Shown: one piece after another, positions 44,891 to 53,977 of the stretch | Numbering within the stretch: the first letter of the stretch is position 1 | Layout: each line of letters begins with the position of its first letter | Assembly (NCBI GenBank): GCA_963974475.1 | Contig: CAXBCR010000012.1 | Span: 21,610 to 85,609 of the forward strand | Direction of reading: 5' to 3' | DNA length: 64,000 nt | Source of the DNA: CAJXZP01 sp963974475 | GTDB lineage: Bacteria > Bacteroidota > Bacteroidia > Flavobacteriales_G > Salibacteraceae | Made by a program: the position numbers and the translations under genes | Notes under the pieces: model-generated | Database searches by the model: none | Seen by the model: the letters and a program-made list of their open reading frames with translations, nothing else | What the model was told of the DNA's origin: nothing

Positions 44891-46837
44891 ATGAATAACT
44901 TTAAATTACTATTTTACTTATTTTCATCCATTCTCTTTTTAAATTCATGTACAAAAGAATTGATAACTGATGAACCAACCAACCAACCAACTAGCCAAAT
45001 AAATGGTGTAGTTTTTAATGTCACTGATCAAAACTCAGGAGCTTCTCGTGCAAACGGGGATCCTGTAAAAACTGTTCTGGGTGCCCTCAGACAAAATCCC
45101 TTTGAAATTAGCGTAGTCCAACAAGCTCAAAGTAACATTTACACTAATCCTACTACAAGTATTCAAACCACCCATCTTTATGTGAAGTTTACACCCAGCA
45201 GTATGGATGACATTCTAAAACTTGAGCAAACAGATGCTGAGTTTTATGATTATCCACTAGAGTATGAAGTAATAACCATGGGTGATTACTACCAAGACAT
45301 TGTTGAAGGCTCATACCCTACTCTTTATACAGTGGTAGAACCAAATTTTGAATTTCCAGCAGTTCAATATGAAGTTATTGATGAGTTATACCTTACCAAA
45401 AATGACCCGCTATTAATTACCGAGTGTTTTTCTTTAACCGATAATTTAGCTGGAATTGAAGATTACCTTCCTGCTAATACTGGAATGACTATTATCGATT
45501 TATCTGATGATCCAATAGGAATGGTTCCTACCATGCCAGACTGTGGACCAAGCGCAATGGCTGTTTTAGTAAACACAAACCCCGGAGGAGCTCCTCAATG
45601 GGAATGGCACTGCGAAGCCTTACCCCCTCCACCAACAAATGAGTGTTCTACTAGTGGTGAACCAAGACAACCCGGAGGAAAAATTCTTGTTGAAGATACT
45701 CAGCTAGGGTTTCAAGCACTTAGAAGAGTTAAAGTAATTATGAAAGATACTTGGTTTACACAAGACTCTAGATGGACCAATGACTATGGTTGCTGGAAGA
45801 TAAATGAAAAATACTTTGGTAAAGCTTGGATGTGGGTGAAATTTAAGAACAATAGATGCAGAATAAGAGGCACACAAAATAAGTTTGCTGCTTCTTGGCA
45901 ATGGATAACTTCAGTTAAAGATTACGTTGGTATGATCTCTGGACCCCATTTTAATAACATTACAACGAAATATTGGATGTGGAGTAATAAAGGCTCTGCC
46001 GAACATGTATATTGGGGTGCAGCTACCGTTAATAATGCCTTACATGAATTTCATGATTTTGCAACAGCTGATGGTATTAACACTCCTCCTGATGGTTTGG
46101 ATATTTATGTAGGTAGAAATCATACGGGTGGATATGCTTTAATGAATACTCAATATTATTTAGGAGGACTTTTAGGCACAACCCTCACCTATTCAACATA
46201 CTTCATGGGACCCTTTAGCTATATGATAGGTGCAATTGGAGCTACAGCCACTGTAATTTATTTACCAGATGTATATATTGGTATTGACTTTCCTGAATCT
46301 GATGTCCAAAAAAGCTTAGCTTATCATGAGCTCACACACACCTCTCATTATTCCCAAGTTGGCTATGCCTACTGGGTAGGCCTAGTGGATGAAACAATAA
46401 AGGCAGGGGGTCATGGAGATGAAAACACACAAGACCGAGATAAATTAGAATTATGCGAGTCTTGGGCAGATTATTTAGGTGGCATGACTTATACGCATAG
46501 AACTTACGGCTCTGATAACAGTTTTGGGCCTAACTCATTTTATGATTGGGAGGATTTTTCAGAACATACTTGGAACGAAACCCCAAATCATATACCAATT
46601 GGTCTTCATCATGATTTGACTGATATTGGCGAACCAAGTATTTCTTACAATCAAGTCGACCCTTGGGCTCCAACTAATTCCATTTCCGACAATGTTTCAG
46701 GAATTACAATTAACACCATGTTTCAGGCCTTAAACTCCAATACCAATTCAATAAATGACTATAAGAACTACCTAATCACTAACTCCTTGGGGAACAACAC
46801 GACTAGTGATATAAACAATCTATTTAATAGTTATTAA
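44891..46837 (+). CDS. Lipoprotein with zincin (HExxH) motif
   Basis: 648 residues. Lipoprotein signal (NFKLLFYLFSSILFLNSC, lipidated Cys near 20), then a ~200-residue polar region with a Pro/Thr-rich start, Cys-containing middle (PDCGPSAMAV, WHCEALPPPP) and a C-terminal half with HELTHTSHYSQVG near residue 479 and ESWADYLGG near 523. HExxH with a downstream Glu fits a gluzincin metalloprotease. Family is not otherwise recognised. Probably surface-exposed. The lipoprotein at 46839 starts 1 bp after its stop. Confidence 0.78.
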   Translation: MNNFKLLFYLFSSILFLNSCTKELITDEPTNQPTSQINGVVFNVTDQNSGASRANGDPVKTVLGALRQNPFEISVVQQAQSNIYTNPTTSIQTTHLYVKFTPSSMDDILKLEQTDAEFYDYPLEYEVITMGDYYQDIVEGSYPTLYTVVEPNFEFPAVQYEVIDELYLTKNDPLLITECFSLTDNLAGIEDYLPANTGMTIIDLSDDPIGMVPTMPDCGPSAMAVLVNTNPGGAPQWEWHCEALPPPPTNECSTSGEPRQPGGKILVEDTQLGFQALRRVKVIMKDTWFTQDSRWTNDYGCWKINEKYFGKAWMWVKFKNNRCRIRGTQNKFAASWQWITSVKDYVGMISGPHFNNITTKYWMWSNKGSAEHVYWGAATVNNALHEFHDFATADGINTPPDGLDIYVGRNHTGGYALMNTQYYLGGLLGTTLTYSTYFMGPFSYMIGAIGATATVIYLPDVYIGIDFPESDVQKSLAYHELTHTSHYSQVGYAYWVGLVDETIKAGGHGDENTQDRDKLELCESWADYLGGMTYTHRTYGSDNSFGPNSFYDWEDFSEHTWNETPNHIPIGLHHDLTDIGEPSISYNQVDPWAPTNSISDNVSGITINTMFQALNSNTNSINDYKNYLITNSLGNNTTSDINNLFNSY

Positions 46838-46838
46838 G

Positions 46839-47483
46839 ATGAAATACATACTTATCATTTTTTCAATGTTATCGCTAACTGGGTGCAATAAAGAATGTCA
46901 AATAACCGGTGCTAGCTACCAATTTGAAGTTTCTTCCACTTTATTCCCCGCATTAGATACTTTTAATATCGGGGATACCATTACCATTATCTCCGAGTTT
47001 AATGACCAAGTTTATGAAGCAAAAACAGATAAGAAATATGATTTATCAAAATTAACACTTCCTTCCAATTTTAAAGTTTGGAAGATTTCTGTTTCACCTA
47101 CAAGCTATACTGCCATTCTAAATTTTAATGTTCTTAATGACAGTTCAAGCGATTTTTATTACGATTATTATCAAGGTCTCAATGCTTATTCTCTCAAGGG
47201 AAAATATGATTATACCCAAAGCACATATTCTCTTACATATAAAATTATTCCTGAAGACACAGGTTTATTTATGTGCGCACACGGGCCATTATCACCAGGA
47301 ATCGCATTTCCAGGTAAATGTGATGATATGGAAAGTTATTTTCATGTTGCTTTAAACAATGGAAATGACAATAACATTAGTATGCTTTCTCAAAGTCCAG
47401 ATGAACATTTCAACACATGGGTTTTAGAAAAGCCGGATGATCGGTTTCATTCTGGAGGTAGTTACGCATTCTACGTAAAGTAA
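46839..47483 (+). CDS. Hypothetical lipoprotein, partner of the zincin
   Basis: 214 residues. Signal KYILIIFSMLSLTGC with the lipobox Cys near 16. The mature chain is beta-rich with Cys residues (KECQITG, FMCAHG, GKCDDMES) and no known domain. It starts 1 bp after the zincin stop, so they are co-translated; it could be an inhibitor, chaperone or substrate-binding partner, but that is only inference from position. Followed by the twin terminator. Confidence 0.7.
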   Translation: MKYILIIFSMLSLTGCNKECQITGASYQFEVSSTLFPALDTFNIGDTITIISEFNDQVYEAKTDKKYDLSKLTLPSNFKVWKISVSPTSYTAILNFNVLNDSSSDFYYDYYQGLNAYSLKGKYDYTQSTYSLTYKIIPEDTGLFMCAHGPLSPGIAFPGKCDDMESYFHVALNNGNDNNISMLSQSPDEHFNTWVLEKPDDRFHSGGSYAFYVK

Positions 47484-47500
47484 AAAAATTGCAATTTTCA

Positions 47501-47530
47501 AAAAGGCTTCCAAATTGGGCGCCTTTTTTT
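47501..47530 (+). terminator. Terminator after the lipoprotein pair, twin of 44707-44736
   Basis: AAAAGGCTTCC, loop AAATT, GGGCGCC and T7 (47524-47530). It differs from the accC terminator by one base, which makes the stem slightly weaker. Confidence 0.85.
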
Positions 47531-47621
47531 ATGGAAAAAACCAAAAACTAAATTCCTCCGAACGCGATCATTTACCCTTACTTTTCCTTAATTTGTAATC
47601 GGTAAAAAAACGGAGGGGATT

Positions 47622-48893
47622 ATGAATGTATTGGTAATAGGATCAGGAGGACGAGAGCATGCTTTTGCATGGAAACTCTCACAAAGTGATAAGGTAGATA
47701 AATTATTTATTGCACCGGGTAATGCGGGTACTGCGCAAGTGGGAACCAACTTACAAATAGGCGTGAATGATTTTGAAGGAATCAAGAAAGCAGTGTTGCA
47801 AAACCACATCAAAATGGTGGTGGTAGGCCCGGAAGACCCTTTGGTAAATGGTATACGCGATTTTTTTGAATCGGATTCTGAAATTTCCAATGTGGCCGTT
47901 ATTGGCCCCAATGCCATGGGAGCCAAACTAGAAGGCAGCAAAGAATATTCGAAAGAATTCATGATGCGACATAACATTCCTACCGCTCGTTATGCTTCGT
48001 TTACCAATGACAATATTGAAGAAGGTTATAAATTCTTAGAAAGTTTAAACCCTCCTTACGTGCTTAAAGCCGATGGATTAGCTGCTGGAAAAGGCGTTCT
48101 TATTTTAGAACACCTAAGCATCGCAAAACTAGAATTAGAAGCCATGCTAGCTAACGCTAAATTTGGCGCTGCAAGTGAAACCGTTGTTATTGAAGAGTTT
48201 TTAACAGGCATTGAACTTTCTGTTTTTGTACTTACCGATGGAAAATCATACAAAATTTTACCTGAAGCCAAAGATTATAAAAGAATTAATGAAGGCGATA
48301 AAGGATTAAACACGGGTGGCATGGGTGCTATTTCTCCCGTTCCTTTTTCACATGACGGGTTTCTCGAAAAAGTAGAAGAATTGGTAGTAAAACCAACCAT
48401 TAACGGACTTCGAAAAGAAGGATTTGATTACAAAGGATTCATTTTTATTGGTTTAATGAACCAAAACGGAGAGCCCCAAGTAGTGGAATACAATGTGCGA
48501 ATGGGTGACCCAGAAACGGAAGCCGTGATACCTAGAATAAAATCTGACTTAATGGATTTATTTGAAGGGGTGGCCAATGAAACTCTTGCTGAAAAACATT
48601 TTGAAATTGATGAAAGAACCGCAGCAACCGTTGTACTAGTTTCAGGAGGATATCCAGAAGACTATGAAAAAGGAAAGGTCGTTTCAGGACTCAATAGTAC
48701 CGATGCACTGGTTTTTCATTCTGGCACAAAATCAGAAAACGAAAATGTAGTCACTAATGGAGGAAGAGTTTTTGCAGTAACCGGAATGGCTAATTCTCAA
48801 AAAGGAGCTTTAGCATCTGCATACAAAAACGTAGAAAAAATTAGGTTCGATAAAGTAAATTACCGAACCGATATAGGGTTTGATTTAAAGTAA
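47622..48893 (+). CDS. purD: Phosphoribosylamine-glycine ligase
   Basis: 423 residues. Second step of purine synthesis. ATP-grasp features: VLVIGSGGREHAFAWKL (3-19), KADGLAAGKGVLIL near 148, EEFLTGIELSVFVLTDG near 190, and MGDPETEAVIPRIKSDL near 290. Length is normal. It is convergent with the minus-strand membrane gene at 48917; a hairpin at 48906-48940 serves both. Confidence 0.97.
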   Translation: MNVLVIGSGGREHAFAWKLSQSDKVDKLFIAPGNAGTAQVGTNLQIGVNDFEGIKKAVLQNHIKMVVVGPEDPLVNGIRDFFESDSEISNVAVIGPNAMGAKLEGSKEYSKEFMMRHNIPTARYASFTNDNIEEGYKFLESLNPPYVLKADGLAAGKGVLILEHLSIAKLELEAMLANAKFGAASETVVIEEFLTGIELSVFVLTDGKSYKILPEAKDYKRINEGDKGLNTGGMGAISPVPFSHDGFLEKVEELVVKPTINGLRKEGFDYKGFIFIGLMNQNGEPQVVEYNVRMGDPETEAVIPRIKSDLMDLFEGVANETLAEKHFEIDERTAATVVLVSGGYPEDYEKGKVVSGLNSTDALVFHSGTKSENENVVTNGGRVFAVTGMANSQKGALASAYKNVEKIRFDKVNYRTDIGFDLK

Positions 48894-48905
48894 TTGAAAA
48901 GAAAA

Positions 48906-48940
48906 GGAAGAACGGCTTATTTTAATTTGCCGTCTTCTTT
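48906..48940. terminator. Bidirectional terminator overlapping the end of the DUF6341-like gene
   Basis: GAAGAACGGC (48907-48916) and GCCGTCTTC (48929-48937) form a stem with a one-base bulge. Read on the minus strand the left arm is part of the last codons and stop region of the 48917-49105 gene and is followed by CTTTTC; read on the plus strand it ends purD. Confidence 0.75.
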
Positions 48941-49105
48941 CATTTCAACTGCGTTATATTTCGCTTGTTTAAACAACCAAATTAATAATGCTGTAGCAAT
49001 AGTAACAATGAAAATCCAGTTCACAAAATTTCCACCAGCTCTTAAAATGCCAAAAGAATCAGTAAAAAACTGTCCTACTCCTGTCCAAAATTCCGTTGAA
49101 TTCAT
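48917..49105 (-). CDS. DUF6341-like small membrane protein
   Basis: 62 residues: TEFWTGVGQFFTDSFGILRAGGNFVNWIFIVTIATALLIWLFKQAKYN. One membrane helix (about 28-48) and a charged tail. I recognise the position and pattern of the flavobacterial small protein family found between purD and the DUF6427-type gene; the sequence identity to it is by eye. Function unknown. It lies head to head with the plus-strand membrane gene at 49147, 41 bp away. Confidence 0.7.
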   Translation of the reverse strand: MNSTEFWTGVGQFFTDSFGILRAGGNFVNWIFIVTIATALLIWLFKQAKYNAVEMKEDGKLK

Positions 49106-49146
49106 ATCTCAAATTTTAATTTCAGCAAATTTATAATTAAATCGAT

Positions 49147-50121
49147 ATGTTGCTACGAATTTTTAAAACAAGTCAACCATTATCTTGGATTTTAATCACC
49201 CTCCTACTTATTTTAGTCCGTTTAGGACTATATATCGTCTTTTATAATTCCAGTTTTGAAATTCAAACCACAGGAATAGCAAGTCTTTTCACCCATTTCT
49301 TAACCGGTTTTAGCCCGCTACTTTCGCATTTTACCGCTACACTAATCGTAATATTATCCGGATTCTTTCTTAACTCTATTGGACAAAACATTAATATCTT
49401 TAAAGGAATTCATTATTTACTATTTTTAATTTTCGGTCTCTTTTCGTCCTTTTATCCAGAAAACTTGGTGCTCACGCCTTTTGTAATTTCGTTACCCATT
49501 ACGTTATTTAGTCTCAACATTATTCTTACTCAATCCAAAACAGCGGTTCACCTGCCTTCGGTATTCAATGCCGCATTTCTTATTGGGCTTTCGTCTATTA
49601 TTTATTTTCCATCCATTATCTATCTCATATTACTAATTCTTAGCTTGTTGTATCTAAATAACATGCAATGGAGACATCTTGCCATCGCAATAATTGGAGT
49701 TGCGACACCTTGGATATTTTTTGATGTTACTATTTTTTCACTTCAAATAGAATCTCCCTACTTTTTTGAAATCTGGAATCAATCAGCAGGTTTTTTTCAT
49801 TTCTATACTTATCGTTCCATCTATGCCATTGGCATTCTTCTTTTCACCACCATATTTCAATCGCTATCGTTTATAAAAACGGGAAATCGATCCATAATAA
49901 AAATTCGAAAAACATATCATATTCTATTTATTTTTCTACTCATATCTATCGCACTCAGTGGGTTTATCACCGCCAATGAGAGTGCGCTGTTGGCCGTTAT
50001 CATCATTCCTATTTCCATTCTTTTTACTTCCTTTCATTTAGAAACCAAAAAATGGTGGCTTAGTGACCTGCTTTTTATCGCATTCATGGCTGCTATTGGT
50101 TTAAATTACTATTTGATTTAA
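49147..50121 (+). CDS. DUF6427-like polytopic membrane protein
   Basis: 324 residues with about nine to ten hydrophobic helices and few polar motifs. Location next to the DUF6341-like gene and purD fits the conserved flavobacterial membrane protein DUF6427; I identify it mainly by context and hydropathy. Function unknown. idi follows after 95 bp that include a striking hairpin (50163-50198). Confidence 0.65.
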   Translation: MLLRIFKTSQPLSWILITLLLILVRLGLYIVFYNSSFEIQTTGIASLFTHFLTGFSPLLSHFTATLIVILSGFFLNSIGQNINIFKGIHYLLFLIFGLFSSFYPENLVLTPFVISLPITLFSLNIILTQSKTAVHLPSVFNAAFLIGLSSIIYFPSIIYLILLILSLLYLNNMQWRHLAIAIIGVATPWIFFDVTIFSLQIESPYFFEIWNQSAGFFHFYTYRSIYAIGILLFTTIFQSLSFIKTGNRSIIKIRKTYHILFIFLLISIALSGFITANESALLAVIIIPISILFTSFHLETKKWWLSDLLFIAFMAAIGLNYYLI

Positions 50122-50162
50122 GCAAATCTAGCTGAACCTCAAACAAAATCAGAATACGAATA

Positions 50163-50198
50163 GGGCTACCCGATAAAAAAAACGTTTTTTTGTAGCCC
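50163..50198. promoter_or_regulatory. Long interrupted hairpin upstream of idi
   Basis: GGGCTAC (50163-50169) and GTAGCCC (50192-50198) enclose a perfect 16 bp palindrome A7-CG-T7 (50176-50191), separated on the left by CCGATA. It ends 18 bp before the idi start. It is not followed by a T-run, so it is not a typical plus-strand terminator; a regulatory RNA fold or protein site is possible. Confidence 0.5.
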
Positions 50199-50216
50199 AT
50201 AGCACGAAAACATTAG

Positions 50217-50741
50217 ATGAAGGAACAGGTAATTTTAGTTGATAAAAACGACAACCAAATAGGGTTAATGGAGAAAATGGAAGCCCATGAAAAAGCACTG
50301 TTACATCGTGCATTTTCAATTTTCATTTTTAATTCCAAAGGCGAATTGCTTATTCAACAACGTGCATTAACAAAATATCATTCTGCCGGAGAATGGGCAA
50401 ATACCTGTTGCAGTCACCAACGCGATGGCGAATCTACTTTAGAAGCTGCACACCGTAGATTAATGGAAGAAATGGGATTTGATGTTCCGCTCACAGAAGT
50501 TTTTAATTTCACGTATAAAAAAGCCTTTGGAAATGGACTCACCGAACATGAATTTGACCATGTGTTGTTTGGTCATTTTGAAGGTGAACCCAACATGAAT
50601 CCCGAGGAGGTTGCAGATTGGAAGTACATTTCAATAGCGCAGTTAAATGAAGAAATAAAGGCTTTTCCAGATAGCTATACCATTTGGTTACAGATTGCAT
50701 TAAAAGAAGTTGAAAACCATCTTAAAACCACGCAAAAATGA
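50217..50741 (+). CDS. idi: Isopentenyl-diphosphate delta-isomerase, type I
   Basis: 174 residues. Interconverts IPP and DMAPP for isoprenoid synthesis. NUDIX-like type I motifs: HRAFSIFIFNSKGELLIQQRALTKYHSAGEWANTCCSHQRDGE (catalytic Cys in NTCCSH, metal His) and EFDHVLFG with the active Glu/His region. Overlaps queD by 4 bp. Confidence 0.94.
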   Translation: MKEQVILVDKNDNQIGLMEKMEAHEKALLHRAFSIFIFNSKGELLIQQRALTKYHSAGEWANTCCSHQRDGESTLEAAHRRLMEEMGFDVPLTEVFNFTYKKAFGNGLTEHEFDHVLFGHFEGEPNMNPEEVADWKYISIAQLNEEIKAFPDSYTIWLQIALKEVENHLKTTQK

Positions 50742-51145
50742 GAGTTCAAGTAAAAAGAAAAGCACATTTCAACGCGGCTCATCGTTTATTTAACCCAAAA
50801 TGGGATGCGCAAAAAAACAATGAAATTTTTGGCTTATGTAATAACCCCAATTTTCATGGACACAACTACAATTTAGAAGTAGCCGTAACCGGAGAAGTAG
50901 ACCCCGAAACGGGATACGTGATCGACATGAAAATATTGAAAGATATTATCAAAAATCAAGTAACGGTTAAGTTGGATCATAAAAATCTAAACATGGATGT
51001 GCCTGAGTTTGAAAACTTAATTCCTACGGCCGAAAATATTGTAATTGTATGCTACGCACTCATTAAAGAAAAGCTTCCTGCACATTTAGAATTGCAGATT
51101 ACGCTATCTGAAACCGAAAGAAATTCGGTGGTGTTTCCTGTTTAA
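50738..51145 (+). CDS. queD: 6-carboxy-5,6,7,8-tetrahydropterin synthase (QueD/PTPS family)
   Basis: 135 residues. Catalyses the 7-deazaguanine (queuosine precursor) or pterin-forming step. KAHFNAAHRLF gives the first metal His; NPNFHGHNYNLEV gives the second and third (HGH). The DHKNLN stretch and the C-terminal ETERNSVVF Glu are present. Starts inside idi (ATGA overlap). It converges with the lipoprotein at 51142, sharing 4 bp. Confidence 0.92.
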   Translation: MRVQVKRKAHFNAAHRLFNPKWDAQKNNEIFGLCNNPNFHGHNYNLEVAVTGEVDPETGYVIDMKILKDIIKNQVTVKLDHKNLNMDVPEFENLIPTAENIVIVCYALIKEKLPAHLELQITLSETERNSVVFPV

Positions 51146-51645
51146 TTAATAATAAAACCTGGGGTTTCCACCTCTTCACTGTAATGCCCTGCGTTGTCTA
51201 AAATCTTACATTTAAACATCAACGTGTCGTATCCTGCTAATCCAGTTCCTACCAAATTAATTTTTCGGTCAAACTCTCCATCGATCGCTGGGTTAACATT
51301 ACTATTACTTATTACCGGTATTTTATTATCTAATCCGGGTTCACCAGGCAAATAAGTACGTTCTACCCAAACGCCATTTTGCATATAATATGGGGTCATC
51401 AACATATTATTGGTTTGCACTTCGCCATTCTCATCCGTTATCTTGGCATCGGGAGCCATTCCTATGTCTCCATCACAATCGGAAAAAGAATACGTCAATT
51501 TATAATCGGATGAATCAACCGAAACCAATGTAAACGATAAGAAATTCAATTGCGGAATGGGTTCATCGCATCCCTTTTTCGTACACGAAGTGATAAAAAC
51601 TCCGAGTAGAAGTGCGATAAATACTATTTTTGAACCCTGTTTCAT
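51142..51645 (-). CDS. Hypothetical lipoprotein
   Basis: 167 residues. Lipoprotein signal (KIVFIALLLGVFITSC, Cys near 21) followed by a beta-rich domain with the acidic, calcium-site-like stretch DCDGDIGMAPDAKITDENGE. The end VETPGFIIN recalls other small Bacteroidota surface lipoproteins, but I do not recognise a family. Divergent from the LuxE-like gene, 47 bp apart, so their promoters overlap. Confidence 0.7.
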   Translation of the reverse strand: MKQGSKIVFIALLLGVFITSCTKKGCDEPIPQLNFLSFTLVSVDSSDYKLTYSFSDCDGDIGMAPDAKITDENGEVQTNNMLMTPYYMQNGVWVERTYLPGEPGLDNKIPVISNSNVNPAIDGEFDRKINLVGTGLAGYDTLMFKCKILDNAGHYSEEVETPGFIIN

Positions 51646-51692
51646 GCGTTGACAAATGTATGGATTATTGAATTAGGTCACAAACGTCATTC

Positions 51693-52679
51693 GTGTTGAA
51701 AAAGTATCACCATCAAGCATTAAAAATTCGTACTCCCCAAGAGTTTGAAACGCAAGCGCTCGAAACCTTTCAATTTCAATATAAACAAGTACCCATTTAT
51801 CGTGAATTTGTGGATTTGTTGGGAGACAAACCAACATCCGTTAAATGTGTCACCGACATTCCATTTTTGCCTATTTCGGTATTTAAAACCCATCGGGTTA
51901 CCGTGAAAAATGCGGAAATTCAAACCACTTTTAAAAGTAGTGGCACGACCGGAATGGAGCGTAGCCAGCACTATATTCACGATTTGGAGGTGTATGAAAA
52001 ATCTTTTCAAATAGGGTTTGAATGGTTTTATGGACCTATTACCGACTACACCATTTTGGCCCTTCTTCCTTCCTACCTAGAACAAGGCGAATCGTCTTTG
52101 GTGTATATGGTAGACGATTTAATAAAACGAACCAATAACCCCAAAAGTGGCTTCTATTTGGATAATTATACTGAATTGGTAGCCCAACTCAAGCAATTAG
52201 ACCAACAAGGCAAGAAGACCATTTTGTTGGGCGTGAGTTACGCGTTATTAGATTTAATAGAACAAAACGACTTCCAATTGAAGCACACCATCGTCATGGA
52301 AACAGGGGGAATGAAAGGAAGAAGACGTGAAATGGTGAAGGAAGAACTACATGAAGTTTTAAAAAATGGTTTTGGCGTATCCAAAATTCATTCAGAATAC
52401 GGAATGACCGAACTTTTATCACAAGGCTATTCCAAAGGAAACGGAATTTTTGAAACCCCACCATGGATGAAAATTTTGATTCGTGACGCTACCGATCCAT
52501 TAACGCTCCTAAACGAAGGGCAAACCGGAGGAATTAACGTGATAGATTTATCTAATTTTTACTCATGCTCGTTTATCGCTACCCAAGATTTGGGAAAAAA
52601 ACGCGCTGAAAACACGTTCGAAATCCTCGGAAGATTTGATCATACTGATATTAGAGGCTGTAATTTACTATTAGCTTAG
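51693..52679 (+). CDS. LuxE/PaaK-like acyl-protein synthetase
   Basis: 328 residues. ATP-binding TFKSSGTTGMERSQHYI (about 91-107), LALLPSYLEQGESSLVYMVDDL and METGGMKGRRREMVKEELHE, SEYGMTELLSQ match the LuxE/PaaK acyl-activating family. It would activate a carboxylate through acyl-adenylate, possibly for a surface polymer or lipid. The start is GTG at 51693 or TTG at 51696; an in-frame stop lies at 51669, so nothing longer is possible with a standard start nearby. Confidence 0.83.
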   Translation: MLKKYHHQALKIRTPQEFETQALETFQFQYKQVPIYREFVDLLGDKPTSVKCVTDIPFLPISVFKTHRVTVKNAEIQTTFKSSGTTGMERSQHYIHDLEVYEKSFQIGFEWFYGPITDYTILALLPSYLEQGESSLVYMVDDLIKRTNNPKSGFYLDNYTELVAQLKQLDQQGKKTILLGVSYALLDLIEQNDFQLKHTIVMETGGMKGRRREMVKEELHEVLKNGFGVSKIHSEYGMTELLSQGYSKGNGIFETPPWMKILIRDATDPLTLLNEGQTGGINVIDLSNFYSCSFIATQDLGKKRAENTFEILGRFDHTDIRGCNLLLA

Positions 52680-52846
52680 CATAATTGAACCAATGTAATT
52701 CCTGTTTCATTTTTTTAACAGTTATCCAATACATTGAATTTTAATTCATTACCATCAAAAAAATAATCACAATACTTTTCTAATCGCAACCAAACATACC
52801 TTTTCCTAAAAACACACGTATTACCTTAAGAAATTTGTTTTAGGGC

Positions 52847-52877
52847 TTTACACGAGCCAAAAAACGTAGTACATTTG
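52847..52877 (+). promoter_or_regulatory. Promoter of the primary sigma gene
   Basis: TTTA at 52847-52850, a 19 bp spacer and a perfect TACATTTG at 52870-52877 followed by CGCCCCC. The start codon lies 97 bp downstream, giving a long leader with no obvious fold. The rest of the 295 bp gap 52680-52974 is plain AT-rich sequence. Confidence 0.65.
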
Positions 52878-52974
52878 CGCCCCCATTTAGAAATGGATTT
52901 TGTAGATTTAATAATTTGTTGTATTATCACACTCTGTTTCAGATTGAGATAATACTAAACATACCTGATTATAT

Positions 52975-53835
52975 ATGCGTCAACTAAAAATTACCAAGCA
53001 GCTCACCAATAGAGATTCTAAGTCTATTGATAAATACCTAAGTGATGTTTCCAAAGAAGGGATGGTTACCCCGGAAGAAGAAGTATCATTAGCGGTAAGA
53101 ATTAAACAAGGTGACAAAGTTGCTCTAAACAAATTGGTAAATGCCAACTTAAGGTTCGTTATTTCGGTGGCGAAGCAATATCAAGGGCATGGTTTAACAC
53201 TTGAGGATTTAATTGCAGAAGGAAACATAGGGCTTATCACAGCCGCTAAGAGATTTGATGAAACCAAAGGTTTCAAATTCATCTCTTATGCCGTTTGGTG
53301 GATTCGTCAAAGCATCATGCAAGCCATTGCAGAAAATTCAAGAGTAGTAAGATTACCATTAAACAAAGTGAGTGCGATTCAAAAAATTGCTCATGCGTTT
53401 TCTAAATTAGAACAAGAACACGAACGCGCCCCATCAAATCAAGAAATTTCTGAGTTATTAGAAACTTCTTCTGATAGTGTAGCCGATTTATTTACCTACT
53501 CTCAAAAACAAGTATCTGTAGATGCTCCATTAATTGATGGAGAAGAAAATAGTTTACTAAACGTTTTGAGTAATGGTCAATCAGAAAACCCAATGAGTGG
53601 TTTAATGAGAGAATCATTGTGTAGAGATATTGAAAGAGTATTGGTATCCTTAAAAGCTAGAGAAGCAGACGTGGTTCGTTTGTCTTTTGGCTTAAATGGA
53701 AAAGCACCAATGACTTTAGAAGAAATTGCAAATCAATTAGGATTAACGCGTGAGCGTATTCGTCAAATTAGAGAAAAAGCTTTACGTAGCTTACGTAAAA
53801 AAGCTAACTCTAATTTATTGAAACATTACTTGTAA
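52975..53835 (+). CDS. rpoD: Primary sigma factor RpoD (sigma-70, Bacteroidota type)
   Basis: 286 residues; Bacteroidota RpoD is short and lacks region 1.1. Region 1.2 is about 20-50, region 2 DLIAEGNIGLITAAKRFDETKGFKFISYAVWWIRQSIMQAIAENSRVVRLP (about 85-135), region 3 and region 4 (MTLEEIANQLGLTRERIRQIREKALRSLRKK). Together with the many TAnnTTTG boxes in the window this points to the housekeeping factor. A strong terminator follows at 53859-53888. Confidence 0.95.
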   Translation: MRQLKITKQLTNRDSKSIDKYLSDVSKEGMVTPEEEVSLAVRIKQGDKVALNKLVNANLRFVISVAKQYQGHGLTLEDLIAEGNIGLITAAKRFDETKGFKFISYAVWWIRQSIMQAIAENSRVVRLPLNKVSAIQKIAHAFSKLEQEHERAPSNQEISELLETSSDSVADLFTYSQKQVSVDAPLIDGEENSLLNVLSNGQSENPMSGLMRESLCRDIERVLVSLKAREADVVRLSFGLNGKAPMTLEEIANQLGLTRERIRQIREKALRSLRKKANSNLLKHYL

Positions 53836-53858
53836 GCATTCCATTGCTCACAGAATTG

Positions 53859-53888
53859 AAAGGCGTTACCGTGGTAACGCCTTTTTTT
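53859..53888 (+). terminator. Terminator after rpoD
   Basis: AAAGGCGTTACC and GGTAACGCCTTT around a GT apex, then T7. Very strong intrinsic terminator. Confidence 0.9.
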
Positions 53889-53977
53889 ATGCCCTATTTT
53901 TAATAATAACCCAATAGATGCAACACCTCCATTTTTAAACCCGTCTATTAAATTGTAAACTGAAAATAGGACATTAG

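Noticed and set aside
48894..49136. 80-residue plus-strand frame after purD
   Set aside because: It is antisense to the DUF6341-like gene, and the bases also form a terminator; the minus-strand protein has a plausible membrane helix.
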